Of a stretch of 36,403 nucleotides of DNA, positions 15,626 to 24,780 are shown in pieces. Location of the stretch: contig MGMS01000045.1 in assembly GCA_001796515.1 (NCBI GenBank), positions 1 to 36,403 of the forward strand, written 5' to 3'. Made by a program: the position numbers and the translations under genes. Position 1 is the first letter of the stretch, and each line of letters begins with the position of its first letter. The DNA comes from Chloroflexi bacterium RBG_13_51_36 (GTDB lineage Bacteria > Chloroflexota > Dehalococcoidia > GIF9 > AB-539-J10). The notes under the pieces were generated by a model. That model was not told where the DNA came from and searched no databases. It saw only the letters and a list, made by a program, of their open reading frames with translations.

Positions 15626-16804
15626 ATGAGAAAGATTGTTCGTCACGCAGCAATAATGTTGGTCACGGTCGCCGGGGTGGTGGCACTGGCAAGTCTGCTG
15701 GGCTGCAATTCGGAGCCCACACCTAGCGGCAGTTTTCAAGTCGAACGGGTGTTTCCCGGCCTGTCTTTCCAGGAGATGACCAATCTCGTCCAGCCGAATG
15801 ATACGAGCGGCCTGATATTCGTCACCGAACAGGGTGGAGTCATCCATACCTTTTCCGTCAACAATTCGCAGCAGGCGGACATATTCTTGGATATTACGGA
15901 TCGGGTCAACAGGGAAGGCGACGAAGAAGGCTTGCTTGGCCTTGCCTTCGGCCCCGATTACGAGGAGAACGGCTATTTCTATGTCTACTACTCGGCTGCC
16001 GATCCCCGTCGCTCGGTGATATCTCGCTTCAGCCTTGATCAGGAGAACCCGGATGTGGCCGACCCGGAAAGCGAAGTTATCGTCATGGAAGTTGCGCAGC
16101 CCTACAGCAACCATAACGCCGGGCAGCTCGCCTTCGGCCCGGAGGGGTACCTTTACATTGGTTTGGGCGACGGCGGAAGTGGCGGTGACCCTCTAGGCAA
16201 TGCCCAAAATTTGAGTACAGTCTTGGGCTCGATTCTACGTATTGATGTGAGCGGGTTGTCAGCACCTGGGGATTATGAGATACCTGCGGATAATCCATTT
16301 GTGGGCGCCGAAGGTGCCCGGGAAGAGATATGGGCATACGGCCTGCGAAACCCCTGGCGTTTTTCCTTTGATCCAGAAACCGGACTATTGTGGGCCGGCG
16401 ATGTCGGGCAAAACCTGTGGGAGGAAGTAGACATCATTACCAAAGGCGCCAATTATGGCTGGAACGTCATGGAAGGTTTCCATTGCTACTCTCCATCCAC
16501 CGGCTGTGATCAGTCCGGACTGACGCTGCCATTAGTCGAGTACGACCACTCGCAGGGGTGCTCGGTCACCGGAGGATACGTGTATCGGGGAGACCAGATA
16601 GCTTCTTTACAGGGTCATTACATATACGGTGATTATTGTTCGGGAAATATTTGGGCCCTACTCTATGACGGCAATGTCGTGACTGAGAACACACTACTGG
16701 TTGACTCCAATCTGAGTATCACCTCCTTCGGTGTAGACCTGGCACGTAACCTGTACATCCTTGACCGGCAAGGAGGCATTTATACCTTGGTACAGGCGGA
16801 ATAA
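15626..16804 (+). CDS. PQQ-type sugar dehydrogenase lipoprotein
   Basis: A 392-residue exported protein. The N-terminus is a lipoprotein signal (basic MRKIVRHA, hydrophobic core, LLGC lipobox at C27). The rest is a six-bladed propeller of the glucose/sorbosone dehydrogenase (GSDH) family; marks are EEGLLGLAFGPDY, NHNAGQLAFGP, YIGLGDGGSGGDP, GLRNPWRFSFDPETG and DVGQNLWEEVD. Relatives with bound PQQ and calcium oxidise aldose sugars, passing electrons to the respiratory chain, while others (HHIP-like) only bind. GAGGAGG lies upstream, 11 bases from the ATG. No PQQ synthesis genes are in view, so cofactor use is unproven. Confidence 0.88.
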   Translation: MRKIVRHAAIMLVTVAGVVALASLLGCNSEPTPSGSFQVERVFPGLSFQEMTNLVQPNDTSGLIFVTEQGGVIHTFSVNNSQQADIFLDITDRVNREGDEEGLLGLAFGPDYEENGYFYVYYSAADPRRSVISRFSLDQENPDVADPESEVIVMEVAQPYSNHNAGQLAFGPEGYLYIGLGDGGSGGDPLGNAQNLSTVLGSILRIDVSGLSAPGDYEIPADNPFVGAEGAREEIWAYGLRNPWRFSFDPETGLLWAGDVGQNLWEEVDIITKGANYGWNVMEGFHCYSPSTGCDQSGLTLPLVEYDHSQGCSVTGGYVYRGDQIASLQGHYIYGDYCSGNIWALLYDGNVVTENTLLVDSNLSITSFGVDLARNLYILDRQGGIYTLVQAE

Positions 16805-17192
16805 ACGTCCTTCAGGTCACAACCGAATTCCGAGGACACCTTACAAAGCGGGCCCGCTACAAGTCAGGTATTATGCCCCCAGGATACCATGACAAAGCGG
16901 ACAATCGGATGAGAAGTCACTTGTGGCATTCTGCACTACGCTGGGGGCCGATAACGTCGATGGAAATATTCATACAATCTGCTATCATTGCTTTAAACTC
17001 CTGAAGGAAATGAGTTATCATTCTGTAGAAGACAAGGCGTATGAGCGAAACTCGGAAGATGCTTGGTGAAAGGGACCATCAGTACATCAATAGAATTTCA
17101 CCCATGCTGTTGATGGCCGATGACGGTATATATACGCCAGCTTGAAGTAGATTTGCAGAAAGCGGGCGAACCGAAGCCCAAAAGGAGGGACA
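16805..17192. other. Intergenic region with dispersed repeat copy
   Basis: 388 bases. It holds a copy of the 65-bp repeat (16825-16889) and no convincing gene; no strong promoter was picked out for the hydrolase downstream. Confidence 0.5.
16825..16889. repeat. Dispersed 65-bp repeat, copy B
   Basis: Begins GAATTCCGAGGACA. It aligns without gaps to 10966-11030 (about 47 of 65 identical by hand). The block TCAGGTATT is shared exactly. Confidence 0.55.
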
Positions 17193-18887
17193 ATGGCACG
17201 CGGTAAGAAAGAGATTGGGTCCAAGCCAATGTACGGTGTGAAGGTCGAAAAGAATGTCTATGTTCCAGCTCGCGACGGAGTGCGGCTGGCGGTTGATATT
17301 TACCGTCCGGACGCACCTGGGAAGTTCCCGGCTTTGCTTGCTTTATCTCCTTACGGCAAGGATGTACAAACATTTGACACACCTCCCCAGCCGTTCGGGA
17401 AATCGGTTTTTGAAGCATCGATAGAGGCTGGCAACCCCGACTTCTACGTGCCCCGGGGTTACGTTTACGTGATAGGAGACTTGAGAGGCACGGGCTACTC
17501 GGAGGGTGAATATGAAGGCCTCTTTTCTAAAAAGGAAGGGGAAGACGGCGCCGATATTGTAGAGTGGTTGGCGCGGCAGCCCTGGTGCAATGGCAAAATC
17601 GGGATGGCGGGTATCTGCTATTTTGCGACGATCCAGCTTTTTGTGGCCGCGGAACAGCCGCCACATCTGAAAGCAATCTGTCCCTGGGAGATATTCGCCG
17701 ACGACCTATATAACCACGGTTTGTATGAAGGCGGAGTTCTGAACATATTTCTCTACGGTCTGTACACCGGTACGTATCCGGCACGGTGTGGTTATGCCCC
17801 CAGGAATGTCGTATCAGCTATGATGAAGAACACACCTCCAAAGAAGCTGGAACGGCTGGTAGAGAAAGCCCTGAGTAATCCCGATTTAAGACAATACCCT
17901 TACCTCTACCATTTGCTGAAGTATCCGGAGAAAAACCCAATCCTCTTCGACTTCATGCTGAATCCTTACGACGGACCATACTATCGGGAGCGGTCGGTTT
18001 GCAGCAGGGTTAACAAGATAAAAGTGCCCGCCTATGTGGGGGGGCCTCTTTTCAGCTTCTTCTCCCAACCGCAGATTAATATCTACAACACGCTGAAAGT
18101 GCCCAAGAAATTCTTACTGTATTCTAATATGGGGACCCGCCCGTGGAAGGCACAACACAAAGAGGTCTTGAGATGGTACGATTACTGGCTCAAGGGTATC
18201 GATACTGGCATTATGGATGAGCCGCCCGTAAGGTACTATACTGCGGTGGACAACAAATGGTCAAAGGCGAAGGAGTGGCCGATTGAAAGCACCGTGTGGA
18301 CGAAATTCTATCTTAACAGTCTGGGGAGTTTGTCGCCGGAACCGGACAATTACAACGATGTTCCGGATTGTTTCATCCAGCAGCCCCTTTACGTATCAGA
18401 AGAGAGAGCCCGTGTTCGGTATCTGACTCCGCCCCTGTCCGAAGACGTGCAGGTAACTGGCGCCCCGAGGATAGTCTTCTACGCTGCCATAGACGCAGAC
18501 GACACAAATTTCAGAATAGACGTAAGAGACGAACCTTCGGACGACAGCGGCATACTACCGTTGTCTTCGGGCTGGCTCAAAGCCTCTTTCAGGGCCCTTG
18601 ATAAGAGTAAGACAACGCCCTGGGAAATCGGACACGACTTCACAAAATCAGTTCCCGTGGAACCGGGGGAAATCAACGAATACGTCGCTCAGCTACGCCC
18701 GATTTCTTATACGTTTAAGGCAGGTCACCGCATTAAGCTGGAGATATCAAGCATCGATATTCCTACCGACCCGGAAACATATGATGTTATGTGGCACGTC
18801 TGCAACAGCAAACCGACACTCCATAAAATCTACCGCGATGGCAAATACCCCTCCCACCTGCTGTTACCAGTCATTCCAGAAGGCTAA
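17193..18887 (+). CDS. CocE/NonD-family hydrolase with Cys nucleophile
   Basis: A 564-residue X-Pro dipeptidyl-peptidase/CocE-type protein. The N-terminal alpha/beta-hydrolase part has VYVIGDLRGTGYSEG and the nucleophile elbow GMAGICYFATIQ; the serine expected at the elbow (GxSYxG) is Cys142. The usual G-W-x-D acid segment is replaced by VGGPLFSFF and no G-P-W-x-H follows, only TRPWKAQH. The conserved WYDYWLKGIDTGIMDEPPV and the C-terminal jelly-roll domain (about 370-564) are intact. Standard members hydrolyse esters or amides of acyl donors. The enzyme may be a Cys-dependent or inactive variant. It has no signal peptide and a strong AAGGAGGG site before the ATG. Confidence 0.85.
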   Translation: MARGKKEIGSKPMYGVKVEKNVYVPARDGVRLAVDIYRPDAPGKFPALLALSPYGKDVQTFDTPPQPFGKSVFEASIEAGNPDFYVPRGYVYVIGDLRGTGYSEGEYEGLFSKKEGEDGADIVEWLARQPWCNGKIGMAGICYFATIQLFVAAEQPPHLKAICPWEIFADDLYNHGLYEGGVLNIFLYGLYTGTYPARCGYAPRNVVSAMMKNTPPKKLERLVEKALSNPDLRQYPYLYHLLKYPEKNPILFDFMLNPYDGPYYRERSVCSRVNKIKVPAYVGGPLFSFFSQPQINIYNTLKVPKKFLLYSNMGTRPWKAQHKEVLRWYDYWLKGIDTGIMDEPPVRYYTAVDNKWSKAKEWPIESTVWTKFYLNSLGSLSPEPDNYNDVPDCFIQQPLYVSEERARVRYLTPPLSEDVQVTGAPRIVFYAAIDADDTNFRIDVRDEPSDDSGILPLSSGWLKASFRALDKSKTTPWEIGHDFTKSVPVEPGEINEYVAQLRPISYTFKAGHRIKLEISSIDIPTDPETYDVMWHVCNSKPTLHKIYRDGKYPSHLLLPVIPEG

Positions 18888-19011
18888 TATATCGCCGGCG
18901 CTGGCACCGTAATTTATCCTGCAAAAAGGTATCTTCGGTGCGGCTATCTCTGGTTGCCAGGAGCGTTTCGACTCCGGGGATGACGTTTGGTTTCGCCGGC
19001 AAAGGCGGGCG

Positions 19012-20868
19012 TCAGGCAGACAAGGGCGTATCTTTGCTCTGAATGGCTGCGGGGCGCAACGCAGTTACCCGATATAACGTGATGGGCGCTGCTTTCCCCT
19101 TGACACTCTGTGGCTCGAGTTTCTCGGTTTCTATATAGTCCTTTGTTTGATTATACGTCTCAGGACCAATCCAGACTTCATTACCGGGGGCACTGCTGCA
19201 AATGCGTGAAGCAATGTTGATGGAATCCCCGATGACGGTGTATTCGCTGCGTCCGGCGGAGCCGACATTGCCGGCCACGGCTACGCCGGTGTTGATACCA
19301 ATGCCAAATTGTACCGGGAGCGGCCGGTTATCTCTCTGTCGCAGCTCGGCAAGTTTCTGCTGTGCTTCCCAGGCAGCCTTTACTGCCAGCAGTGCGTGGT
19401 CCGGCTGAGATTGCGGCGCATTCCACACTGCCATGATATTGTCGCCGACAAACTTGTTAACTATACCATCATGCCGTACCACTTCATCGGCTATAACTGA
19501 CAAGTAAATATTGAGCATTTGCATTACATCTTCAGGAGATAACTGCTCGCTTATCCGCGTAAAGCCACGAATATCTGCAAAGAACACACTCACTTCCCTT
19601 TGCTCGCCCCCGAGTTGGAGTTGGCCAGAATCGGCCCGGCTAACTATCTCATTGGCTATCTGGGGCGAAATGTAGCGACCAAAGAGCTCCTTGACAAACC
19701 GTTTGTCCGCCTGCTCAGTAACGACAATGTAAACGATGTCACTGACATAGATTACCGGTAATAACAGCAGTGGATAGAACAGGTCCAGGACATATCCTCT
19801 GTCGAAAGCGACGAAGCCTGCTATCAAGCAGGCAGCAAATAAGCCCACGGTTATTCCCACGCCCTTGACTATATCCCTCCAGTTGCGGGTTCCACACCAG
19901 GGTAAGGCAAAGGCAGTGATGCCAATCAGCAGGAGCATAATCATTAGCGTGGTGGGAATGCCCGGCTCTCTTAAGAAACGCCCTGTGAGAATGGTATCCA
20001 TGGCACCGGCGTGTATGAAAACCCCGGGAACCTTGCTGGCTGAGGTGGGGATAGCCCAGCTGTCGAGCTCACCGGTAGCGGTCATACCGATCAGCACTAT
20101 CTTGTTGTCGACCAGCGACGGGTCAAAGTTGCCGCTGATAATATCACCATAGGAGACGTACGGTCGTTCACTATAATCGGCGGAAAAGTTGATGCGCAGA
20201 CGGTATAGGGCATCAACCGGAATATCACGGGCTAACAAGTGGATGGAGCCGTTTTCGAGCGGATATTCCTGCGGCAAAGACATCGCGAAGAGTTGGTGAA
20301 GTGCAGCCAGGGTCAATGAAGGATAGGCCTGTCCCGAGCTTGACCTGACAATCAGCGGCAATCGCCTCACCGTGCCATCGCCGTCGGGAACCACGTTGGC
20401 GTGTGCGACACTGCTGGCGGCCTGTTCCAGAACATCTGCGGGCAGGAGGAAACTATCGTAGGTGATCCCTTCTTTGGTCTGATAGACAGGGGGAATGCCG
20501 ACCTCGGCCAGGACGACGTTGCCCGCTTCGGCTATTGCTGTCGCCAGCATTTCATCATCCGTGGAATTATCGGCAAAGATGACATCGTAACCGATTACCT
20601 TGGCTCCAGCCTGACTCAAGTTATCAATGGCCTGGGCGTGCAGACTGCGCGACCACTCCGCCCACCGGCCGTAGGTTTCTAGCGTATCGTCATCTATGCC
20701 AGCGATAACGATATTCGGAGAAGGAAGTTCAGAGGTGAAAAACTGGTCTGAGAACCATAGATTGATACTATAGAACGGTTGGACCAGTAGCGAGACAAGA
20801 GTGCAGACGCAGCCCACACCTATGAGCACCAGAGTGTGATAAAGGCGCTTGCGCTGGCGCCTGGTCAT
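19012..20868 (-). CDS. CHASE2-domain adenylate cyclase
   Basis: A 618-residue membrane signalling protein. After an N-terminal transmembrane helix (10-30) comes an extracellular CHASE2 sensor (about 35-300), then three transmembrane helices (about 300-380) and a class III cyclase domain (425-600). The metal-binding aspartates D432 (FADIRGF) and D476 (VGDNIMAVW) and the transition-state N551/R555 (INIASR) are present. K472 and T544 are the substrate-selecting pair and point to ATP, so the product should be cAMP. The CHASE2 ligand is unknown. It lies next to three FecR proteins and a cAMP-binding-type protein on the facing strand. The ribosome-binding site is weak. Confidence 0.9.
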   Translation of the reverse strand: MTRRQRKRLYHTLVLIGVGCVCTLVSLLVQPFYSINLWFSDQFFTSELPSPNIVIAGIDDDTLETYGRWAEWSRSLHAQAIDNLSQAGAKVIGYDVIFADNSTDDEMLATAIAEAGNVVLAEVGIPPVYQTKEGITYDSFLLPADVLEQAASSVAHANVVPDGDGTVRRLPLIVRSSSGQAYPSLTLAALHQLFAMSLPQEYPLENGSIHLLARDIPVDALYRLRINFSADYSERPYVSYGDIISGNFDPSLVDNKIVLIGMTATGELDSWAIPTSASKVPGVFIHAGAMDTILTGRFLREPGIPTTLMIMLLLIGITAFALPWCGTRNWRDIVKGVGITVGLFAACLIAGFVAFDRGYVLDLFYPLLLLPVIYVSDIVYIVVTEQADKRFVKELFGRYISPQIANEIVSRADSGQLQLGGEQREVSVFFADIRGFTRISEQLSPEDVMQMLNIYLSVIADEVVRHDGIVNKFVGDNIMAVWNAPQSQPDHALLAVKAAWEAQQKLAELRQRDNRPLPVQFGIGINTGVAVAGNVGSAGRSEYTVIGDSINIASRICSSAPGNEVWIGPETYNQTKDYIETEKLEPQSVKGKAAPITLYRVTALRPAAIQSKDTPLSA

Positions 20869-21036
20869 TCCACGCTTGGGTAACGAATTAGCTGTAATCT
20901 TGGTCCGCCTCTAGGTATCTCTTTTATTGTCGCGGGTCTCTAAGACGACCTCGCCATCATGATATACCGCTCCTGGCCTGGTACAACCAAGTCGAAAGAG
21001 GTATCAGCAACAGCCTGGCAACCGAGCTGACTTCTT

Positions 21037-22239
21037 CTATTCAGCGATACCGAACAAAACTGAGTATTCAGAGTCCGTGGCCGCATATCCGTAGGCAGCT
21101 TCGTCCTCATAATCATCGACAGGAGCAGATGTGACGGTCCAACCATCAGGATGCTCCATCACATAGCATATTTCTTCCGGCTTATGCACCCAGACGTAAT
21201 AGCGGCGTCCGGCAGCAACGCTGATGGTCATTGTTGTTTCGTGATGAATCCCGTTTATTTCATATTTAGTATCTTCGTCTATGGCCCACCAATTACTCAT
21301 TTCATCCCAGATATATATGGGCGCTGAGCCCGGTTCCAATGCGACATGAATGTAGGCAAACGTTTCAACAGTGGCCACGGTGACGGCGACGGTGGCGCTG
21401 TCGGTACCGCCGTGGCCATCGCTGACGGTGTAGGTGAATCTGTCGGTATCGTGGAAATCAGGGTCCGGTGCGTAGGTAACATCGTTGCCGTTACTAAAGA
21501 CCTGGCCGTGATCGCCTTGAGTTACCGAGGCCACGGTCAGTGTATCACCGACATCGGGATCGAAGTCGTTATCCAGAACAGGGATGGTGATCCGGTGATA
21601 CTCTAGTGTTGTGCCACTATCATCTGCTGCCACCGGCATGAGGTTCGGTGGCTCGCCGGGGGTAATCATGCATGTTTGACCCACAGGAACGTCCACTTGC
21701 ACACCCTGCGCGATGACATAGATATTCCCTTCCAGATTGGTTACCAGGGCTGTGCCGTCTTCATAGTTCGGGTTTCCAAAGATGACCTGAACTCTCATGC
21801 CACTGCCCCTCACCCCAGCCACACCGCCTGGTGTTTCGACTTCATAGCTGGATGCCGGGTCAAGAATCTCTGTCACGTGGCTTATGGTATCCCCTATCAT
21901 CTGCAGAAGACTGATCGTCGTGACGCCAGTATCACAGACAATATCGAGTGAGAGAATCTCGATCTGGGTGCCAGCCTCCAGTTCCATAGCGCTGCCATCG
22001 AAGAAGGTGATTTCGGCGCTGGAATTACCGCCGGTCTTTACGCTATCTCCCACTTCTAATTCCATCTCAACCTGAGCCTCTACCCAATCGTCTGTACCTG
22101 CCTTCATTACGGATACATCACCCTCGGTTATCGAAAGTATAGTAAGCGTGGAAGGACATGGCGATCCCCCGCCGCAGCCAACTGAAATTGAGGCTACCAG
22201 AATAGTCAGAATAAGCATTAACGCCAGTTTATTACGCAT
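21037..22239 (-). CDS. FecR-domain lipoprotein with cadherin-like repeat
   Basis: A 400-residue surface protein. The N-terminus is a lipoprotein signal (SVGC, C22). A FecR domain covers about 35-195, including SVKTGGNSSAEITFFDGS and VETPGGVAGVRGS. Then comes a cadherin/tandem-95-type module (about 203-290: PVAADDSG, VLDNDFDPD, FTYTVSDGHGGTDSATV), which usually binds calcium. The last 105 residues form a domain that I do not recognise, shared with the FecR protein at 26306-27988. FecR domains in such proteins face outward and are thought to bind or transmit envelope signals. It follows the larger FecR gene by 148 bases, with a GGGAAG site, so co-transcription is possible. Confidence 0.85.
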   Translation of the reverse strand: MRNKLALMLILTILVASISVGCGGGSPCPSTLTILSITEGDVSVMKAGTDDWVEAQVEMELEVGDSVKTGGNSSAEITFFDGSAMELEAGTQIEILSLDIVCDTGVTTISLLQMIGDTISHVTEILDPASSYEVETPGGVAGVRGSGMRVQVIFGNPNYEDGTALVTNLEGNIYVIAQGVQVDVPVGQTCMITPGEPPNLMPVAADDSGTTLEYHRITIPVLDNDFDPDVGDTLTVASVTQGDHGQVFSNGNDVTYAPDPDFHDTDRFTYTVSDGHGGTDSATVAVTVATVETFAYIHVALEPGSAPIYIWDEMSNWWAIDEDTKYEINGIHHETTMTISVAAGRRYYVWVHKPEEICYVMEHPDGWTVTSAPVDDYEDEAAYGYAATDSEYSVLFGIAE

Positions 22240-22387
22240 GGCACACTTCCCATAAGTACTGCGGAGGTTTTAATAGCAGCACCGGCTTCTGAGTGCATCT
22301 ATTGTTTATCTGCACTGCTTTACTGGCATACAAAAACCTGGAGGCTAGTACCCGCGCTGAAGCCTTGCATGGTGGTCCCGACCCAGT

Positions 22388-24499
22388 TCAACCCTCCGCT
22401 GGAGTCACCTCACCTGATGGCCAATCTATGGAACAACAATCCCATATTTCCTCATTAGACATCTCTTTACTGTACTCTCTTACCATAGCATCGTTAATCC
22501 AAACTCTAACCGTGGCTATGGAAGGGCCTAACCCATGGTCGTTCTGATAATTGACTTTGTACCGATATGTCCCCTGTTCATAAGGCTGTTCCAGCGTGAT
22601 GATCTCCGGACCATAACCATAAAGGAAATCTCCATTAAGAGACGGGTTATCTTCGGTTACTCCAGGGAGTCCCCAATCGGGGTTTTCATTTAGCCAATGG
22701 CAATCATCAATTTCGTGCCCATACCGTCCCAATGGCCGGATAAGGTGTGCATCCATGTCGGTGTTATCGGTATCCCAGGTCAGTTCAATCTTTATACCAT
22801 AGGTAGGAATATCAACTATGATGGTGACACTGGCGGAAGCTTGTGCGTTTACTTGCCGACCCAAGGCATCGGTGCCGTACGTCGTAGCGGTGTTGACCAG
22901 GGGGCTAGTGTCTTCGGCAGTTATGGTATAGCTTGCGGCAAATACCCAGGTCTCATCGAGGTCAAGGATTTCATCTTCACTGGTATCGCCGCTTTGATAG
23001 GTAATGTCCTCAATCTCATCATCGGTTACAGAGATAGCCGATAGAGGCGTATTGCCAGCGTTGGTCATGGTGTAGGTATAGGTGATGGTATCGCCTTCGT
23101 AAGCTTCCGTCGGGTCGGCTGTCTTATCTAGAGCGACGGCTGGTCGCAGGATGTCAACACTGGCGGTAGCTTCTTCCGACTCTACTGTCCACTCCAGGGC
23201 ATCGGTGCCGTATGCAGTAGCGGTATTGACCAGTGGGCCAGCGTCTTCGACATTTGTGATATAGTCTGCGGTAAATATCCAGCTCTCATCCATGTCGAGG
23301 ATTTCATCTTCATTTGCATCGCCGCTCTGATAGACAACATCTTCAATTTCATTGTCGGTTACAAAGATAGCCGATAGAGGCGTATTGCCAGCGTTGGTTA
23401 TGGTGTAGGTATAGGTGATGGTATCGCCTTCGTAAGCTTCCGTCGGGCTGGCTGTCTTATCTAGAGCAATGGCCGGCCTCAGGATATCAACACTGGCGGT
23501 ATCCCAATCAATTATTGTCGCGGATCCAGCATAGGTACCGGCAGCCGCAGCGGTGTTGACCAAGGGACTGTCGTCGTCGGCAGTCACGTTGTAGGCCGCC
23601 GCAAATATCCAGGTCTCATTTGTGTCAAGTGTGCCATCATTGTCAGTATCACCGCTCTGGTAGATAATGCCCTCAATCCTGTCGTCAGTAACTGACACGG
23701 ATGACAATGGTACATTACCGGGGTTGTCAACAGTATAGGTATACGTGATGGTATCGCCTTCATGGGCCTGCGTCCTGTCAGCCAGCTTGGTTATCTCAAT
23801 GTCGGGGTTCGGCGAGAAACCGCCGCCTCCTCCACCGCCCCCACCGCCGCCATAGCTTGTCGGTACGAGCTGTGGCAGCTGACCGGATATAACAATGCAT
23901 TTTCGCCCTTCAGGGATCTGCAGTTCCACACCGTCGGTAATGACCCATATATCCCCTCTGCTATTAGTTACCCAGGTCGTGCCGTCTGCGATGACGTCAA
24001 CTATCATGACGCTACCCCTCACCGCCGCCACACAAGCCGGTGTTTCAATTTCATAGCTAGATGACGAGTCAACAAGCTTGGTCACACGGCTTATGGTAGT
24101 CCCTATTGTCTGTTTAAGGCCGATGGTTTTAGAGCCGGTACCCGTGACATTGAGAGACGCAACTTCGACCTGGGTGTCAGCGTCTAATTCGATAGTGCTA
24201 CCATCAAAGAAAGTGATTTCGGCGCTGGAATTGCTGCCCGACTTTATGGTATCTCCGACTTTTAGAGACATGCCGACCTGCGTCTCTATCCAGTTGTCAG
24301 TACCTGCCTTCATTACGAGTATATTTCCCTCGGTCATCGAAAGGATAGTGAGGGTAGGGTCGGTAGTGGGCGTATCTGTCGGCACGTCTGCTGTCCCACC
24401 ATTCGACGGCTCATAGGCCTGGTGGATCAATGCTATGGTCACTGGAATAGACACAGCCAGTACGGCCACCACAATCATTAGCAACAGCTTTTTACGCAT
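22388..24499 (-). CDS. FecR protein with three DUF11-type repeats, YfaP-like end
   Basis: A 703-residue surface protein. Residues 5-25 are one hydrophobic anchor with no lipobox Cys. The FecR domain is at about 50-210 (SGSNSSAEITFFDGS, ETPACVAAVRGS). A run of 11 glycines (217-227) leads to three repeats of about 110 residues (from 232, about 341 and about 452), each with KTA..T.AYEGDTITYTYT and YQSGDT..ILD..ETW, the DUF11/DUF7507 conserved-repeat type. The C-terminal 140 residues (LTWDTDNTDMDAHLIRP, GYGPEIITL) resemble YfaP/DUF2135. It probably extends from the membrane as a stalk with a binding tip. The start has AGGAGA six bases upstream. Confidence 0.85.
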   Translation of the reverse strand: MRKKLLLMIVVAVLAVSIPVTIALIHQAYEPSNGGTADVPTDTPTTDPTLTILSMTEGNILVMKAGTDNWIETQVGMSLKVGDTIKSGSNSSAEITFFDGSTIELDADTQVEVASLNVTGTGSKTIGLKQTIGTTISRVTKLVDSSSSYEIETPACVAAVRGSVMIVDVIADGTTWVTNSRGDIWVITDGVELQIPEGRKCIVISGQLPQLVPTSYGGGGGGGGGGGFSPNPDIEITKLADRTQAHEGDTITYTYTVDNPGNVPLSSVSVTDDRIEGIIYQSGDTDNDGTLDTNETWIFAAAYNVTADDDSPLVNTAAAAGTYAGSATIIDWDTASVDILRPAIALDKTASPTEAYEGDTITYTYTITNAGNTPLSAIFVTDNEIEDVVYQSGDANEDEILDMDESWIFTADYITNVEDAGPLVNTATAYGTDALEWTVESEEATASVDILRPAVALDKTADPTEAYEGDTITYTYTMTNAGNTPLSAISVTDDEIEDITYQSGDTSEDEILDLDETWVFAASYTITAEDTSPLVNTATTYGTDALGRQVNAQASASVTIIVDIPTYGIKIELTWDTDNTDMDAHLIRPLGRYGHEIDDCHWLNENPDWGLPGVTEDNPSLNGDFLYGYGPEIITLEQPYEQGTYRYKVNYQNDHGLGPSIATVRVWINDAMVREYSKEMSNEEIWDCCSIDWPSGEVTPAEG
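23032..23467. repeat. Near-identical internal repeat within FecR gene
   Basis: 23032-23134 and 23365-23467 differ at only three of 103 bases and lie exactly 333 bases (111 codons) apart. They encode matching parts of two DUF11-type modules. The identity is far higher than in neighbouring parts of the modules, so recent duplication or gene conversion is likely. Confidence 0.85.
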
Positions 24500-24578
24500 G
24501 ACAGGTCTCCTGTGAATGCTCAGAGTGTTCTATCAGCAACATAGGCTCCTAACGGTATTCAATGCTTATCCGAAACAC

Positions 24579-24607
24579 TTTACTTGTTCTGATACACAAC
24601 CTATAAT
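24579..24607 (+). promoter_or_regulatory. Promoter toward cNMP-binding gene
   Basis: TTTACT (24579-24584), a 17-base spacer and TATAAT (24602-24607). It reads rightward to the gene at 24781, giving a leader of about 167 bases. Its -10 region CAACCTATAAT is repeated inverted at 24673-24683. Confidence 0.55.
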
Positions 24608-24672
24608 CTCTTACAGCTAACCGTGGTTCTTTTGGTCTATTGATGCGATGACTGTAACGGTAGAGATGATGT

Positions 24673-24702
24673 ATTATAGGTTGATGCAATCGGGATTGTC
24701 AA
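24673..24702 (-). promoter_or_regulatory. Promoter toward FecR gene
   Basis: On the minus strand TTGACA (24697-24702), an 18-base spacer and TATAAT (24673-24678). Transcription runs leftward across the opposite promoter to the FecR gene start at 24499. It is one of the best sigma70-like matches in the window. Confidence 0.65.
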
Positions 24703-24780
24703 TAGGATTCCATATTGGGAGCGCAAGGGATCCAGCGCGGCAGAGGCAATCTTTATCATGATGTTAAGCAGGATATGACT

